64,000 nt of DNA from HXMU1420-13 sp965229525 (GCA_965229525.1 OZ245886.1:2232001-2296000), one strand, 5' to 3'; positions 16,220-25,715 are shown, counted from the stretch's first letter. Translations and numbers: made by a program. Notes: generated by a model not told the origin, from the sequence alone.

Positions 16220-16642
16220 TTGCAAACGTATTCACGTCTGGTCGGTATCGATGTTGGCTCTAAGCGCATGGGTGTCGCCCAGACTGATCTGTTAAAAACC
16301 ATTGCCACACCGGTTGGTACTTACCCACCAAATCAGGTTTTTTCAGAACTTAAAAAAATTGCATCTCAATCAACTATTGATGCATTTATAGTTGGTTGGC
16401 CTCTCACAACACGTGGTGAACCAGGCAAAGCTACAGATCGGGTAAACTCTTTTATTGGTCAGCTTAAAAAACAGTTTCCGGAAATAGAAATCCACAAAAT
16501 TGATGAACGCTATACTTCTAATCAGGCTAAGGAAGTGATGATCAAGTCAGGTGTTCCAAAAAAGAAAAGACAGCAAAAAGAACGCGTGGATCAAATCGCC
16601 GCAGCCCTTATCTTGGAAAGGTACTTAGAACAGAACTTTTGA
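16220..16642 (+). CDS. ruvX: Holliday-junction resolvase-like / pre-16S rRNA nuclease YqgF (RuvX)
   Basis: A 140-residue RNase H-fold protein. Motif 1 is GIDVGSKRMGVAQTD, followed by VGWPLTTRGEPG and IDERYTS with the second acidic residue; the C-terminal RVDQIAAALILE holds the last one. The family matures the 5' end of 16S rRNA and was earlier seen as a RuvC-like resolvase. The start must be the TTG at 16220, because no ATG or GTG precedes the essential first motif. The gene begins 6 bases after the HU-like gene, so they are very likely co-transcribed. Confidence 0.93.
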   Translation: MQTYSRLVGIDVGSKRMGVAQTDLLKTIATPVGTYPPNQVFSELKKIASQSTIDAFIVGWPLTTRGEPGKATDRVNSFIGQLKKQFPEIEIHKIDERYTSNQAKEVMIKSGVPKKKRQQKERVDQIAAALILERYLEQNF

Positions 16643-16658
16643 TAATACATACGTTGAA

Positions 16659-17213
16659 ATGTCGATTTTACCTATAGTAACGTATAATGATCCCATTCTA
16701 CGACAGGAAACTGAAGATATTGAAGAATTGACTGATGAGATCAAAACCTTTATTAGCGACATGTTTGAAACCATGTATAATTCTGATGGTGTTGGACTTG
16801 CCGCACCTCAAGTCGGATCATCCCAAAGTATTTTTGTGATGGATGCCGATGCTATGATCGAGGAAGGAGAACCTGCTCTTGGTCCGCTCGCATTTATAAA
16901 TCCTGAGATCATTGAATTAAAAGGCGATAAAATTCCAATGGATGAAGGTTGTCTAAGTATCCCTTTGGTTACTGACAAAGTATCTCGGCCAGAAACAATT
17001 GTGATCAAGTATCTGGATCAGAATTTTAACAAAAGGGAAGATGAATTTTCGGGTTGGATTTCTCGAGTAATTCAGCACGAATATGATCATCTGAAAGGTG
17101 TCTTATTTATTGATTATCTAAGTGCCTTTAGAAAAAGAATGCACAAGTCCGATTTGAAGGAAATAGAAAATGGTGAGCGCGAGACTAGTTACCCAATTGT
17201 GCAAAAGAAATAA
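16659..17213 (+). CDS. def: Peptide deformylase
   Basis: A 184-residue enzyme that removes the formyl group from nascent N-terminal Met. All three metal-site motifs are intact: GVGLAAPQ (near residues 47-54), EGCLS (near 107-111, metal ligand Cys) and HEYDH (near 147-151, two His ligands and the catalytic Glu). It lies 16 bases after ruvX and 13 before fmt. The def-fmt pairing is the common arrangement, in which one enzyme removes what the other adds. Confidence 0.96.
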   Translation: MSILPIVTYNDPILRQETEDIEELTDEIKTFISDMFETMYNSDGVGLAAPQVGSSQSIFVMDADAMIEEGEPALGPLAFINPEIIELKGDKIPMDEGCLSIPLVTDKVSRPETIVIKYLDQNFNKREDEFSGWISRVIQHEYDHLKGVLFIDYLSAFRKRMHKSDLKEIENGERETSYPIVQKK

Positions 17214-17226
17214 TTAATAGCCTTCC

Positions 17227-18141
17227 ATGAATATCGTTTTTATGGGTTCTCCGGAATTTGCAATACCAAGTTTAGAGAAACTCCACGCTTCAAAACATAC
17301 TATCAAGGCAGTAGTTACCAATGTAGATAAACGACGAGGTAGAGGAGGAAATACTTCTCCAACCCCTGTTAAGAAAAAGGCAGTAGAACTTGGGCTTCCA
17401 ATAATTGAAGTTCAAGACTTGAAATCAGAAGAATTCAGTAATACGCTTTCAGAATTAGATGCGGACCTATTCGTAGTGGTTGCATTTCGTGTACTTCCAA
17501 AACACATTTTGGAGATTCCAAAAATTGGTTCTGTAAATTTACACGCATCATTATTACCTAAATATCGAGGGGCAGCTCCCATTCATTGGGCAGTGATGCA
17601 TGGCGAAGAAAAAACGGGTTGTACCATTTTTTTTCTCGATGAAAAAGTGGATACCGGTAAAATAATTCTACAACAGGAAACGGAAATAGGGTGGGAAGAA
17701 AATACAGGTCGTGTTTACGATCGGCTCATGCATTTGGGTAGTGATGAACTACTAAAAGCAGTTGATATGATTAGCTCAGGTGATTACAAAACCTTTCCGC
17801 AAAATGATGAACTCGCAACACCCGCTCCAAAGCTTTTCAAAATGCAATCGCACGTAGATTTTAGAGCAAATGCAGACGAGATTCATAATAAGATTCGTGG
17901 ATTATCACCATTCCCAACTGCGTGGGGAATACTAAATGGAGAAGATGTCAAGTTTTTTAAAGCTAAAGTAGGTCCTTATTCGAATATTGATGCAGGTGAG
18001 ATACTTGTAAAGAATGGGAAATTACTTGTTGGTTGCAACGATGGGACGATAGAATTACTTGAAATACAATTACCCGGAAAGAAAAGAATGGAAGTTTCCC
18101 AGTTTTTAAAAGGGAATTCGATAGAAGGTAAATTTCTCTAA
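17227..18141 (+). CDS. fmt: Methionyl-tRNA formyltransferase
   Basis: A 304-residue enzyme that formylates initiator Met-tRNA from 10-formyl-tetrahydrofolate. It starts MNIVFMGSPEFAIPSLEKL. The formyltransferase core contains NLHASLLPKYRGAAPIHWA, with the Asn and His of the catalytic site, followed by the VDTGKI stretch. The C-terminal part (about residues 205-304) is the OB-like tRNA-binding domain. The length is typical. It is the last gene of the HU-ruvX-def-fmt run. Confidence 0.95.
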   Translation: MNIVFMGSPEFAIPSLEKLHASKHTIKAVVTNVDKRRGRGGNTSPTPVKKKAVELGLPIIEVQDLKSEEFSNTLSELDADLFVVVAFRVLPKHILEIPKIGSVNLHASLLPKYRGAAPIHWAVMHGEEKTGCTIFFLDEKVDTGKIILQQETEIGWEENTGRVYDRLMHLGSDELLKAVDMISSGDYKTFPQNDELATPAPKLFKMQSHVDFRANADEIHNKIRGLSPFPTAWGILNGEDVKFFKAKVGPYSNIDAGEILVKNGKLLVGCNDGTIELLEIQLPGKKRMEVSQFLKGNSIEGKFL

Positions 18142-18211
18142 AATTTCGTGATTTAGTTGTTTGACTTAGACGCTCCGTTTTTTATTATTTCGCAAATAAT
18201 CGGATTAAGAG

Positions 18212-18925
18212 ATGGAAGCATTAGAGCTTATTGCTGCAGCAAAAAATGGGGATATTGAATCTGTAAAAAGACTTCACAAAGAAGGTGCGGATATCAATGA
18301 AGTTAATAGCAGTGGAGCATCGGCTCTTATCATAGCGGCTGAAAAGAATCACTTCAATATTGTAAAATATCTTGGTGATTTTAATGCCGATCTAAACATA
18401 CAAACGAAAATGGGGGGTACAGCGCTTCAAAGAGCGGCCGAAGTAGGCAATCTTGAAATGATGAATTATCTCATTAATAAAGGAGCAAACGTTGGATCAC
18501 TAGCCTTAATAGTAGCAGCAAGAACTGGAAATATAGAGGCAGCAAAACTATTGGTTGAGAAAGGCGCAGATGTAGACTTTCAACAACGTTGGGGACATAC
18601 GGCATTAATGGTAGCTGCGAAAAATGGCCATTTCGAAGTAGTGAAATACTTAATGGAAGAGGGTACAAACCTGTTTCTTAAAGATAAAAATGGCGATACA
18701 GCAATGACCATCGCAACAGAAAATGATCAGGTTGATATTGCGATGATGTTACAACGTGCCGGAGCAAGTTATGTAGCAAAACCGGAAAAAGAGAAGCCAG
18801 CAGATTCGACAAATGATGATGACGATGATGAGGATTTAGATATTATCGACACACCTGATGTGGAAGACCTTCCTGCTGATGAAGATGACGAAGCACCAGA
18901 CGATATCAAAGATGAAATCGATTAA
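18212..18925 (+). CDS. Ankyrin-repeat protein with acidic tail
   Basis: A 237-residue cytoplasmic protein. Residues 1-190 consist of about six ankyrin repeats (for example GADINEVNSSGASALIIAAE and GHTALMVAAKNGHFEVVKYL). The last 45 residues are strongly acidic, with runs of Asp and Glu. There is no signal peptide. It is probably a protein-binding scaffold; its partner is unknown. It converges with, and overlaps by 4 bases, the gene at 18922. Confidence 0.87.
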   Translation: MEALELIAAAKNGDIESVKRLHKEGADINEVNSSGASALIIAAEKNHFNIVKYLGDFNADLNIQTKMGGTALQRAAEVGNLEMMNYLINKGANVGSLALIVAARTGNIEAAKLLVEKGADVDFQQRWGHTALMVAAKNGHFEVVKYLMEEGTNLFLKDKNGDTAMTIATENDQVDIAMMLQRAGASYVAKPEKEKPADSTNDDDDDEDLDIIDTPDVEDLPADEDDEAPDDIKDEID

Positions 18926-19719
18926 TTCTTTAGAGAATCCCTTTGGTCGGTTTGCTCTGAATTATTAACTCCATATATGTTGGTGTCTTCAATGCTAATT
19001 GAAGCCTTTGTTTGGGTTTCATCAGCTACAGATGGTATTTGATCAGCGATTTTATCCACCATATCTGATAAACCACGAAGTTTTTTCTTTCTCCAGGCAA
19101 CATCCAGTGTATAAACTAGAATTGAGAAAACTACTAATAAAGAGGCAAAAAGAGCAGTTCCCTGATAAAATGAAGGTTCTAGAAAGGCAAATCCGAATGA
19201 AAATCCAACTAGACTTAAAATCCCTCCGTACATAACCCCCTCTGTTAAAGAGCTAGCTAAACCAACTCGTTGCGAAATTCTGAGTTTTACACCATTCGTA
19301 CGAGACGATAAACTGGCAATGGTTTCAATCCCAGATAAACTCTTATGACTCCACTCTTTCTGCGTGGGATGTTCTTTTATTTCGCCAAAAGTATCACCAA
19401 CTCCAAAATTATGGCGTAACTCAGCTCGAATTTCATCCCAGATTTTATCTTCATTAGCCGTGGTGCTTATTTCTCTTTCCTCAAAAATGTGTGTGTCGGT
19501 GAATCCAGAATGCCGGGTTACATTTTTTTCGCTGAATTCCATTGCAGCAACTTTAATGTGTTGCATGTCTAACCCAGAGCCCTCTCCAATTTTAAGCAAC
19601 TCATCCATGGTTAGGCCATTTTCCTTCCTGGATGATTTCTCTTGCTCATCTTTTTGAAGTTCAGCTGCACGTTTGATGATTTTTTGAATTTCCTCTTCGG
19701 AAAAAACTCGATCGTTCAT
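18922..19719 (-). CDS. Two-helix membrane protein of unknown function
   Basis: A 265-residue protein I cannot name. Residues 1-65 are charged and helical, with FSEEEIQKIIKRAAEL and LTMDELLKIGEGSGLD, a small helical domain seen in front of various membrane proteins. Residues 75-150 are a soluble part. Two hydrophobic helices follow (GGILSLVGFSFGFAFL and TALFASLLVVFSILVYTLDV), then a Lys-rich stop and a soluble tail. It probably sits in the inner membrane with both ends in the cytoplasm. Confidence 0.7.
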   Translation of the reverse strand: MNDRVFSEEEIQKIIKRAAELQKDEQEKSSRKENGLTMDELLKIGEGSGLDMQHIKVAAMEFSEKNVTRHSGFTDTHIFEEREISTTANEDKIWDEIRAELRHNFGVGDTFGEIKEHPTQKEWSHKSLSGIETIASLSSRTNGVKLRISQRVGLASSLTEGVMYGGILSLVGFSFGFAFLEPSFYQGTALFASLLVVFSILVYTLDVAWRKKKLRGLSDMVDKIADQIPSVADETQTKASISIEDTNIYGVNNSEQTDQRDSLKN

Positions 19720-19752
19720 AGTTTTTTGATGAATGTTATTCGCAAATAAAGC

Positions 19753-19784
19753 AAAAAAAAACCCGTATTGCCAAGCGATACGGG
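19753..19784 (-). terminator. Terminator of pruA
   Basis: CCCGTAT (19762-19768) pairs with ATACGGG (19778-19784). On the minus strand it is followed by nine T, just beyond the pruA stop codon. Confidence 0.9.
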
Positions 19785-19807
19785 TTTGAATTAAATATAA
19801 ATTCAGG

Positions 19808-21418
19808 CTATTTGGTGTAGCTGAACTTCGGCAGATTCATATCAACCCCGTCTTGAGGGCGAACTGTCATCGACTTTGGCTGTAAGAAATACAGTAAATA
19901 ATCACGCCCACCAGCTTTAGCGTCGGTTCCACTCATGTTGAAACCACCAAAAGGTTGAGCACCAACTAATGCACCGGTACACTTTCTGTTGATGTACAAA
20001 TTACCAACTTTGAATTCTCGAAGAGCTTTTTCCAGTTTTTTTGGATCACGGCTGAAATAAGCACCGGTTAATCCATATTGAGTACTGTTTGCAATTCTAA
20101 GCGCATCATCAGTGTCTTTTGCTTTAATGAAAGCAGTAACAGGTCCAAAGATTTCTTCTTGTGCAATTCGAGCATTTTCATCGATATCAGCAAATACTGT
20201 AGGTTCGATATAGTGACCAGGATTCTCAGTCTCAGCACGTTTGCCGCCAACCATCAAACGGCCTTCTTCTTTACCGATTTCGATATAGCTCATAATTTTT
20301 TCTACTGCAGCATTATTTACAACAGGGCCGGAAGCAAAGTTATCTTTTGCATCACCAACCTTCAGTTCTTTAGTTAATTCAACTACTCTTTGTAGAACTT
20401 CATCATATACAGATTCGACAACGATGGTTCGGGATCCCGCAGAACATTTTTGCCCCTGGAATCCAAATGCACCTCTTACAATTTCTGATGCTGCTAATTC
20501 AAGATCAGCGTCTTCATCAACAATAGTTGCATTTTTGCCACCTAGCTCACAAACTAGTCGTTTTAAAAAGATTTGATTTTCAACAACTTTGCCTGCGATT
20601 TCAGCGATATGAAGTCCCACCGCTTTTGATCCTGTGAAAGAAATAAAGCGTGTTTTTGGGCTGGTAGTTAATGCTTCACCCACTTCGATATTCTCACCGG
20701 TAACAAAGTTGAAAACTCCTTTTGGAAGGCCAACTTCTTCAAAGATCTCGGCAATGATATGCCCCATTTTCGGAGTATCCGGCGCGGGTTTTGCAACTAC
20801 CGTATTTCCAGCAACGATTGGAGCAGCAGCCATACCCAAAGTGATTGCAAAAGGGAAATTCCATGGAGAAATTGAAACTCCGGCGCCAATTGGCATATAA
20901 ATAGTTTTGTTGTTATCCCCCCAGGAGTCCTTAACTGGCATCCCGGCGTCTAAACGCATTGCTTCGTAAGCATAGTAAATCAAAAAGTCGATGCCTTCAG
21001 CGGTATCAGCATCTGCTTCAAGATAATTTTTGCCGGCTTCGCTAATCATCCATGCATTGATTTCCATCCTGCGACGTTTAACAACATCAGCAGCTTTTAA
21101 TAAATATTCAGCACGTTGTTTTGCAGGGGTGTATTGCCAGGTCTCGAAAGCTTCCCAGGCAGCATCCAGCGCACTTAGTGCCTGATCGGTACTTGCTAGC
21201 TGGAAGGTTCCAATTATTTCGTTGGTATTTGATGGATTTGTACTCTCGAACGTACCGGAGTCTCCCTTTACCCATTCTCCGTTAATGTACATGTTGTATT
21301 CCTTACCGAAGTTTGCGCGCGCTTCTTCAATTGCTTTTTTCTGCGCGGTATCTATAGTTGGATCACTGAAATCCAAATAAACTTCATTTTCAAATTTTTC
21401 TAGTGTTAAATCAGACAT
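19808..21418 (-). CDS. pruA: L-glutamate gamma-semialdehyde (1-pyrroline-5-carboxylate) dehydrogenase
   Basis: A 536-residue aldehyde dehydrogenase that oxidises glutamate semialdehyde to glutamate with NAD, the second step of proline breakdown. The catalytic Cys is in FQGQKCSAGSR (near residue 324) and the general base Glu in VCELGGKN (near 290); NAD-site motifs SPWNFP and FTGSKAVG are present. The length and the N-terminal arm match the P5C dehydrogenase subgroup rather than generic ALDHs. It is transcribed alone, with a promoter and a terminator visible. The proline dehydrogenase gene is not in the window. Confidence 0.92.
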   Translation of the reverse strand: MSDLTLEKFENEVYLDFSDPTIDTAQKKAIEEARANFGKEYNMYINGEWVKGDSGTFESTNPSNTNEIIGTFQLASTDQALSALDAAWEAFETWQYTPAKQRAEYLLKAADVVKRRRMEINAWMISEAGKNYLEADADTAEGIDFLIYYAYEAMRLDAGMPVKDSWGDNNKTIYMPIGAGVSISPWNFPFAITLGMAAAPIVAGNTVVAKPAPDTPKMGHIIAEIFEEVGLPKGVFNFVTGENIEVGEALTTSPKTRFISFTGSKAVGLHIAEIAGKVVENQIFLKRLVCELGGKNATIVDEDADLELAASEIVRGAFGFQGQKCSAGSRTIVVESVYDEVLQRVVELTKELKVGDAKDNFASGPVVNNAAVEKIMSYIEIGKEEGRLMVGGKRAETENPGHYIEPTVFADIDENARIAQEEIFGPVTAFIKAKDTDDALRIANSTQYGLTGAYFSRDPKKLEKALREFKVGNLYINRKCTGALVGAQPFGGFNMSGTDAKAGGRDYLLYFLQPKSMTVRPQDGVDMNLPKFSYTK

Positions 21419-21479
21419 TTATTTTCCTTTTTGGTATCCAGGTTCTGTTCGAATTGATTAGAATTTTTTTGGCGGGCTG

Positions 21480-21512
21480 CAAATATACGCAGAAAAGCGC
21501 TCCCATCTCAAA
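21480..21512 (-). promoter_or_regulatory. Bacteroidota-type promoter of pruA
   Basis: On the minus strand TTTG (21509-21512), 21 bases, TATATTTG (21480-21487). It lies 62 bases before the pruA start codon. Confidence 0.6.
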
Positions 21513-21547
21513 GATACCAAACATCAAAGTTAACAAGGTGTAAAACC

Positions 21548-21579
21548 ATTGAAAATGCGCTTCAGTAGTGGTAGTTTTG
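21548..21579 (+). promoter_or_regulatory. Bacteroidota-type promoter of gap
   Basis: TTG at 21549-21551, 20 bases, then TAGTTTTG at 21572-21579, matching TTTG-N19/20-TAnnTTTG. The gene itself has a ribosome-binding site, AGAGGA at 21656-21661. Confidence 0.55.
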
Positions 21580-21668
21580 CATCTTCATGAGAACTTTACA
21601 TGAGGGTGCTAAGTTCAATTTCGATAAAACTTAGACACGACAAATAATTAATTAACAGAGGATTCGAA

Positions 21669-22667
21669 ATGTCAAAAATTAAGGTTGGAATTAACGGTTT
21701 TGGTCGAATTGGCCGAATGGTTACTCGTGCCATTATCGCTAACTATAAAGATGATATCGACGTGGTAGGTGTTAACGATTTAACTGACACTGCTACTCTA
21801 GCGCACCTATTTAAGTATGATTCATCTCAAGGTACCTATCCTGGTGATGTTTCAGCCGATGGGGATACCATAACAATTGATCATCTTTCCTTCAAAGTTA
21901 CTGCAGAAAGAGACCCTGCTAACTTAAACTGGGGTGAACTTGGAGTAGATATCGTTATTGAATCAACAGGATTCTTTAACTCTTCTGATGCTGCTGGCAA
22001 GCACATTGAAGCTGGTGCAAAAAAAGTGGTTATTTCTGCACCTGCAAAAGGTGATGTAAAAACAGTTGTTTTAGGTGTGAATGATGATCAGATTGATGAT
22101 GAAACAACGATTTATTCAAACGCATCTTGTACTACAAACTGCCTTGCTCCAATGGCGAAGGTAATCGACGACTTAGTAGGAATCAAAAAAGGATTCATGA
22201 CTACAATTCACGCTTATACCGGTGATCAGAGAATCTTGGATGCACCTCACCGTGACTTGCGCCGTGCTCGTGCTGCTGCTATCAATATTATTCCTACTTC
22301 AACAGGTGCTGCAAAAGCAGTTGGTCTAGTACTACCACACTTAAATGGAAAGCTAGATGGCGGAGCAGTTCGTGTACCAACCCCAACTGGTTCATTAACT
22401 GATTTTGTTTGTGAAGTAGAAAAAGAAACTACAGCAGAAGAAATCAATGCTGCATTTAAAGCTGCTTCTGAAGGGGCTCTAAAAGGAATCTTGAAATACA
22501 CTGAAGAACCAATTGTATCTATGGATATTGTAGGTGACCCACATTCAAACATCTTTGATGCACAGTTAACTAAAGTTGATGGTAATCTCGTTAAAGTAAT
22601 TGGCTGGTACGATAACGAAGCTGGTTATGCTAACAGAACTGCTGACTTAGTGAAAAGACTTGGATAA
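21669..22667 (+). CDS. gap: Glyceraldehyde-3-phosphate dehydrogenase (type I)
   Basis: A 332-residue glycolytic enzyme that converts glyceraldehyde-3-phosphate, NAD and phosphate to 1,3-bisphosphoglycerate. The Rossmann start is VGINGFGRIGRMV. The active-site signature ASCTTNCLAP holds the catalytic Cys (near residue 152), and WYDNEAGYANR lies near the end. Codon choice is more regular than in the neighbours, as expected for a highly expressed gene. It is monocistronic with its own promoter and terminator. Confidence 0.97.
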   Translation: MSKIKVGINGFGRIGRMVTRAIIANYKDDIDVVGVNDLTDTATLAHLFKYDSSQGTYPGDVSADGDTITIDHLSFKVTAERDPANLNWGELGVDIVIESTGFFNSSDAAGKHIEAGAKKVVISAPAKGDVKTVVLGVNDDQIDDETTIYSNASCTTNCLAPMAKVIDDLVGIKKGFMTTIHAYTGDQRILDAPHRDLRRARAAAINIIPTSTGAAKAVGLVLPHLNGKLDGGAVRVPTPTGSLTDFVCEVEKETTAEEINAAFKAASEGALKGILKYTEEPIVSMDIVGDPHSNIFDAQLTKVDGNLVKVIGWYDNEAGYANRTADLVKRLG

Positions 22668-22691
22668 TTTTAGTATTCGACTTTTTCATCA

Positions 22692-22722
22692 AAGCCTATT
22701 CACATCGAATAGGCTTTTTTTT
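22692..22722 (+). terminator. Terminator of gap
   Basis: AAGCCTATTC (22692-22701) pairs perfectly with GAATAGGCTT (22707-22716), followed by a run of T. Confidence 0.95.
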
Positions 22723-22802
22723 GATCAAAACATAGTTGTAAAAGAAGGTTTTGTCGTTGAGCACGTTAGTTGGTCTGACTACCTTAGAATAAAAATTTAC
22801 TC

Positions 22803-23696
22803 ATGCAAATTTCTTCTACATTAATACTGATTGGCCTTATAATAACGTCCTGTACATCTGTTCCTGAAGTTAAATTAGATACTAATCGTTTAATAACAGA
22901 TATCGAGTATTTATCCTCCGATGAGTTGGAAGGTAGGTATGTAGGAACTGAAGGAAGTGCAAAAGCTCAGGCTTTTTTATTGAATCGGTATGAAGATTTA
23001 GGAGTAGAGCCATTCAAAGATTCTTATAGTCACTATTTCACCTTTGAACGAAGGGGAGAGGAATACGAAGGGGTAAATATTATTGGTCAGGTTGACGGTC
23101 AGTTAAAGGATGTTATTTTGATTACAGCCCACTACGATCACATAGGAATTCAAGATAGTTTGATTTACAACGGCGCTGATGATAATGCATCCGGAACTGC
23201 CGGGCTTCTGGCCATGATGGAATATTTCAGTCAGGTTAAACCTATTCATACCATTGTGTTTGCAGCGTTGGATGCTGAAGAAGGAGGGTTAAATGGGGCG
23301 GTAGCTTTAGCCAGCGATTCAAGCTTTTTAGAAACTGTAAAATTGAATATCAATATGGATATGATTGCACAGAATACGGAAAATGAACTATATGCTGTTG
23401 GTACCTACCATTTCCCAGACTTTATCCCTGTGTTAGAATCGATTGAAACTGGTGACATCAATTTATTATTTGGTCATGATCGCCCCGAAGATGGGAATCA
23501 AGACTGGACGTTTGCTTCAGATCATGGTGCTTTCTATCGAAAAGGAATTCCATTTATCTACTTTGGTGTAGAAGATCATGAGCACTACCATCAGCATACG
23601 GATGAATTTGAAACGATCCCTCAGGAATTCTATAAAAAAAGTGTAGAGGTAATCTTAAATGCTGTAATAGCAATGGATGTGTATCTGACAAATTAG
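22803..23696 (+). CDS. Lipoprotein M28-family metallopeptidase
   Basis: A 297-residue lipoprotein with lipobox ITSC. The di-zinc M28 site is complete: AHYDHIG (His ligand), GADDNASGTAG (bridging Asp), LDAEEGGLNG (catalytic Glu and ligand Glu), NMDMI (Asp ligand) and a final His in YHQHTDEF. The family comprises aminopeptidases and carboxypeptidases, so peptide trimming at the cell envelope is likely. Specificity cannot be read from the sequence. It converges with the OsmC gene. Confidence 0.92.
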   Translation: MQISSTLILIGLIITSCTSVPEVKLDTNRLITDIEYLSSDELEGRYVGTEGSAKAQAFLLNRYEDLGVEPFKDSYSHYFTFERRGEEYEGVNIIGQVDGQLKDVILITAHYDHIGIQDSLIYNGADDNASGTAGLLAMMEYFSQVKPIHTIVFAALDAEEGGLNGAVALASDSSFLETVKLNINMDMIAQNTENELYAVGTYHFPDFIPVLESIETGDINLLFGHDRPEDGNQDWTFASDHGAFYRKGIPFIYFGVEDHEHYHQHTDEFETIPQEFYKKSVEVILNAVIAMDVYLTN

Positions 23697-23701
23697 GAAT
23701 A

Positions 23702-23774
23702 GTTCAATTAGGAATTAGGAATTAGGAATAGGAACATCAATTATTCCTAATTCACATATTCTTAATTCCTAATT
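23702..23774. repeat. AT-rich inverted repeat made of GGAATTA-like units
   Basis: The region between two convergent genes repeats the heptamer GGAATTA and its complement. AATTAGGAATA (23720-23730) is the exact complement of TATTCCTAATT (23742-23752). The right end supplies the last codons of the OsmC gene. A similar repeat with TTAAGAATTATA arms is at 27091-27129. Confidence 0.75.
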
Positions 23775-24187
23775 TCAAAATCGTAGCTAATCTTGCTGGT
23801 CTTTTCGAGTGCTTTTGAAACCGAGCAATACTTTGTGATTGATAATTCTAAGGCTCTGGCAACTTTCTTTTCATCTAAGTCACCAGATAATTTGAAATGC
23901 AAATGAATGGATTTGTATTCTGAGTAACCAGCGTCCAATTTCACACGATCTCCTGTTACATCAACAGAAAGAGTTTCAAGATTCTGACGCTGTTTTTCAA
24001 GAATCGAAATCACATCAATAGCACTACAACCTGCTGCACCCGCAAGAAGCATCTGCATTGGACTCATTCCTGAATTTAGTCCACCATCATTTGTATTTCC
24101 GTCAATTCGAATTAATCCGCCTTCCTCATTTCCGGCTTCAAAATGCATTCCTGATCCTAGCCAGTTAACATCAACTTTTACGTCCAT
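23762..24187 (-). CDS. OsmC-family peroxiredoxin-like protein
   Basis: A 141-residue cytoplasmic protein of the OsmC/YhfA type. The two characteristic Cys are present in GAAGCSAIDVI and ITKYCSVSKAL. Members reduce organic peroxides with these thiols, and the YhfA subgroup is less well understood. GLNSGMSPMQMLLAGAAGC is the usual strand-helix transition to the first Cys. The gene is monocistronic. Thiol redox protection is the likely role, inferred from the family. Confidence 0.9.
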   Translation of the reverse strand: MDVKVDVNWLGSGMHFEAGNEEGGLIRIDGNTNDGGLNSGMSPMQMLLAGAAGCSAIDVISILEKQRQNLETLSVDVTGDRVKLDAGYSEYKSIHLHFKLSGDLDEKKVARALELSITKYCSVSKALEKTSKISYDFEIRN

Positions 24188-24226
24188 TGGAACTCCTTTT
24201 TTATTCGAAGATAATAATCAACTCGA

Positions 24227-24865
24227 TCAAAAATTCACTTTAAAACCAACCCCAAGAGATTTATTTATTGGATCAACTGCAGGCATTATTTGTACAGATT
24301 TAACCAACCCTTCATTGTACTCATAAACCCGGGTTCTAACCTGTCGAAAATCACGGAATGTGACTGTAAGATTATATATGGCACCTCCAAGTAAAAGTCC
24401 AAGACCAGCTGCAATTACTAAATTATCTGGGTCATCAGAGCTCCAGATATTATCTAGTGCCTCGACCAGAATGATAATCGTTCCGGCACCCATAACAAGC
24501 CGTCCTACGAATCTTCTTGATACACTACTCCAAAAATCATCCCAATTATTCGTGTAGACATAGCCCAATGCTGGAGCGGCCAGCAAGGATAAACTGGTAA
24601 ATGTGTAAAGAAATATACTTTCACTTTCAGCAGAGACTAAAGCCAGGTACAGAACATATGATCCAACAGTAGAACCAACAGATATCCACATTGCCGTATT
24701 TGGATTTTTTAGCTGAATAGTTTCATCTTGTATTAAGGTCGTTTCAGACCAGTCATAATTCTGAGGAAGAACTCTATATTCTTCAAATGAAGAAGTATTA
24801 GTTTGAGCAATGGTTGAGAAGGAGACCCCACTGAGTAGTAGAAATAGAACAAAGATTTTTTTCAT
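24227..24865 (-). CDS. Unknown membrane protein with signal peptide
   Basis: A 212-residue protein if started at ATG 24865; a TTG four codons earlier is less likely. It has a Sec-type signal (MKKIFVLFLLLSGVSFSTIAQ), then a short soluble part and four hydrophobic stretches, including GSYVLYLALVSA, LSLLAAPALGYVY and VIAAGLGLLLGGAIYN. It ends in a soluble segment finishing GVGFKVNF, like the terminal strand of an outer-membrane or periplasmic protein. I do not recognise the family. Part of a minus-strand run with the SIMPL gene. Confidence 0.7.
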   Translation of the reverse strand: MKKIFVLFLLLSGVSFSTIAQTNTSSFEEYRVLPQNYDWSETTLIQDETIQLKNPNTAMWISVGSTVGSYVLYLALVSAESESIFLYTFTSLSLLAAPALGYVYTNNWDDFWSSVSRRFVGRLVMGAGTIIILVEALDNIWSSDDPDNLVIAAGLGLLLGGAIYNLTVTFRDFRQVRTRVYEYNEGLVKSVQIMPAVDPINKSLGVGFKVNF

Positions 24866-24920
24866 AGATAACCCCAAGATTTATTTCAATCTAATACGAA
24901 GTAAACAATGAAATTATTTC

Positions 24921-25652
24921 TTAATCAATCCCGAATTGCAAGCGCATGGTAATTGTAGCAGTTTTGAATTTTGAGGTTGTATTGAAACTTCCTCCCCAGC
25001 TGTAATTCTCGTTCGAGTTCTGAGCAATGATTTGAAAAACACCCATCTGAGCTTTCTTTAGATTCCCTAGTTCTGCATCAGAATGAATGGCTATTTGTTC
25101 CGCCCTAATTCTAGCATCTTCCGTTGCAGCTGCCACCATTTCTATTTTTAATTCAGCTAATTTGGTGTAATAATAGCTCGGTGAGTAGCTGTAAAACTCA
25201 ACGCCTTCATTGATGATTTCAGTGATGTCTCGTGATAATTCTTCGATGTCATCCACACGCAAAGATTCGATGGTAATCGATTGAGTTAATGTATAGCCAG
25301 TGAATTCGGTACCCTGATAATCACCATCTTCATCATACACACTTTTAGTTTCTTTACTAATGTTGACTGAAGAGAATGCAATTTCGCTTTCATCTACCCC
25401 TTTGTTTGTTAGATACTCTCGCAATTTCTCTCGATCATTTCTGATTTGATCATAAGCATCGGCTAGCTCAAATTCATTTCGTGTAAAGGAACCTGACCAT
25501 ACAATTAAATCGGATTTAAAGTTTTTGGAACCCAAACCGGTCACATGAATGATTTGGTCTGGTTTGTTCCGATTTAGAAAAGTTGATGTAAGGATTAACG
25601 CAATGATAATTGCCGAAACGGATAAAATGGAAATTGGGAGTGCTCTCTTCAA
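24921..25652 (-). CDS. SIMPL-domain (DUF541) protein
   Basis: A 243-residue protein with one N-terminal transmembrane or signal helix (about residues 6-27), then a SIMPL/DUF541 domain: VTGLGSKNFKSDLIVW at its start, SVNISKETKSVYDEDG in the middle, and ATEDARIRAEQIA near the helix before the C-terminal strands. The family occurs in the periplasm of many bacteria, with a poorly known role (envelope stress and signalling are proposed). Anchoring to the inner membrane is inferred from the single helix. Confidence 0.85.
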   Translation of the reverse strand: MKRALPISILSVSAIIIALILTSTFLNRNKPDQIIHVTGLGSKNFKSDLIVWSGSFTRNEFELADAYDQIRNDREKLREYLTNKGVDESEIAFSSVNISKETKSVYDEDGDYQGTEFTGYTLTQSITIESLRVDDIEELSRDITEIINEGVEFYSYSPSYYYTKLAELKIEMVAAATEDARIRAEQIAIHSDAELGNLKKAQMGVFQIIAQNSNENYSWGGSFNTTSKFKTATITMRLQFGID

Positions 25653-25715
25653 TACAAATAGATTTATGATGATGATTTCTATTGAAGAATGACGAAGCGA
25701 GTCAATTGTTCCCGC

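Noticed and set aside
23702..23774. Possible CRISPR array (repeated GGAATTA units)
   Set aside because: The units are 7-8 bases with no spacers and no cas genes; no CRISPR array is present anywhere in the window.
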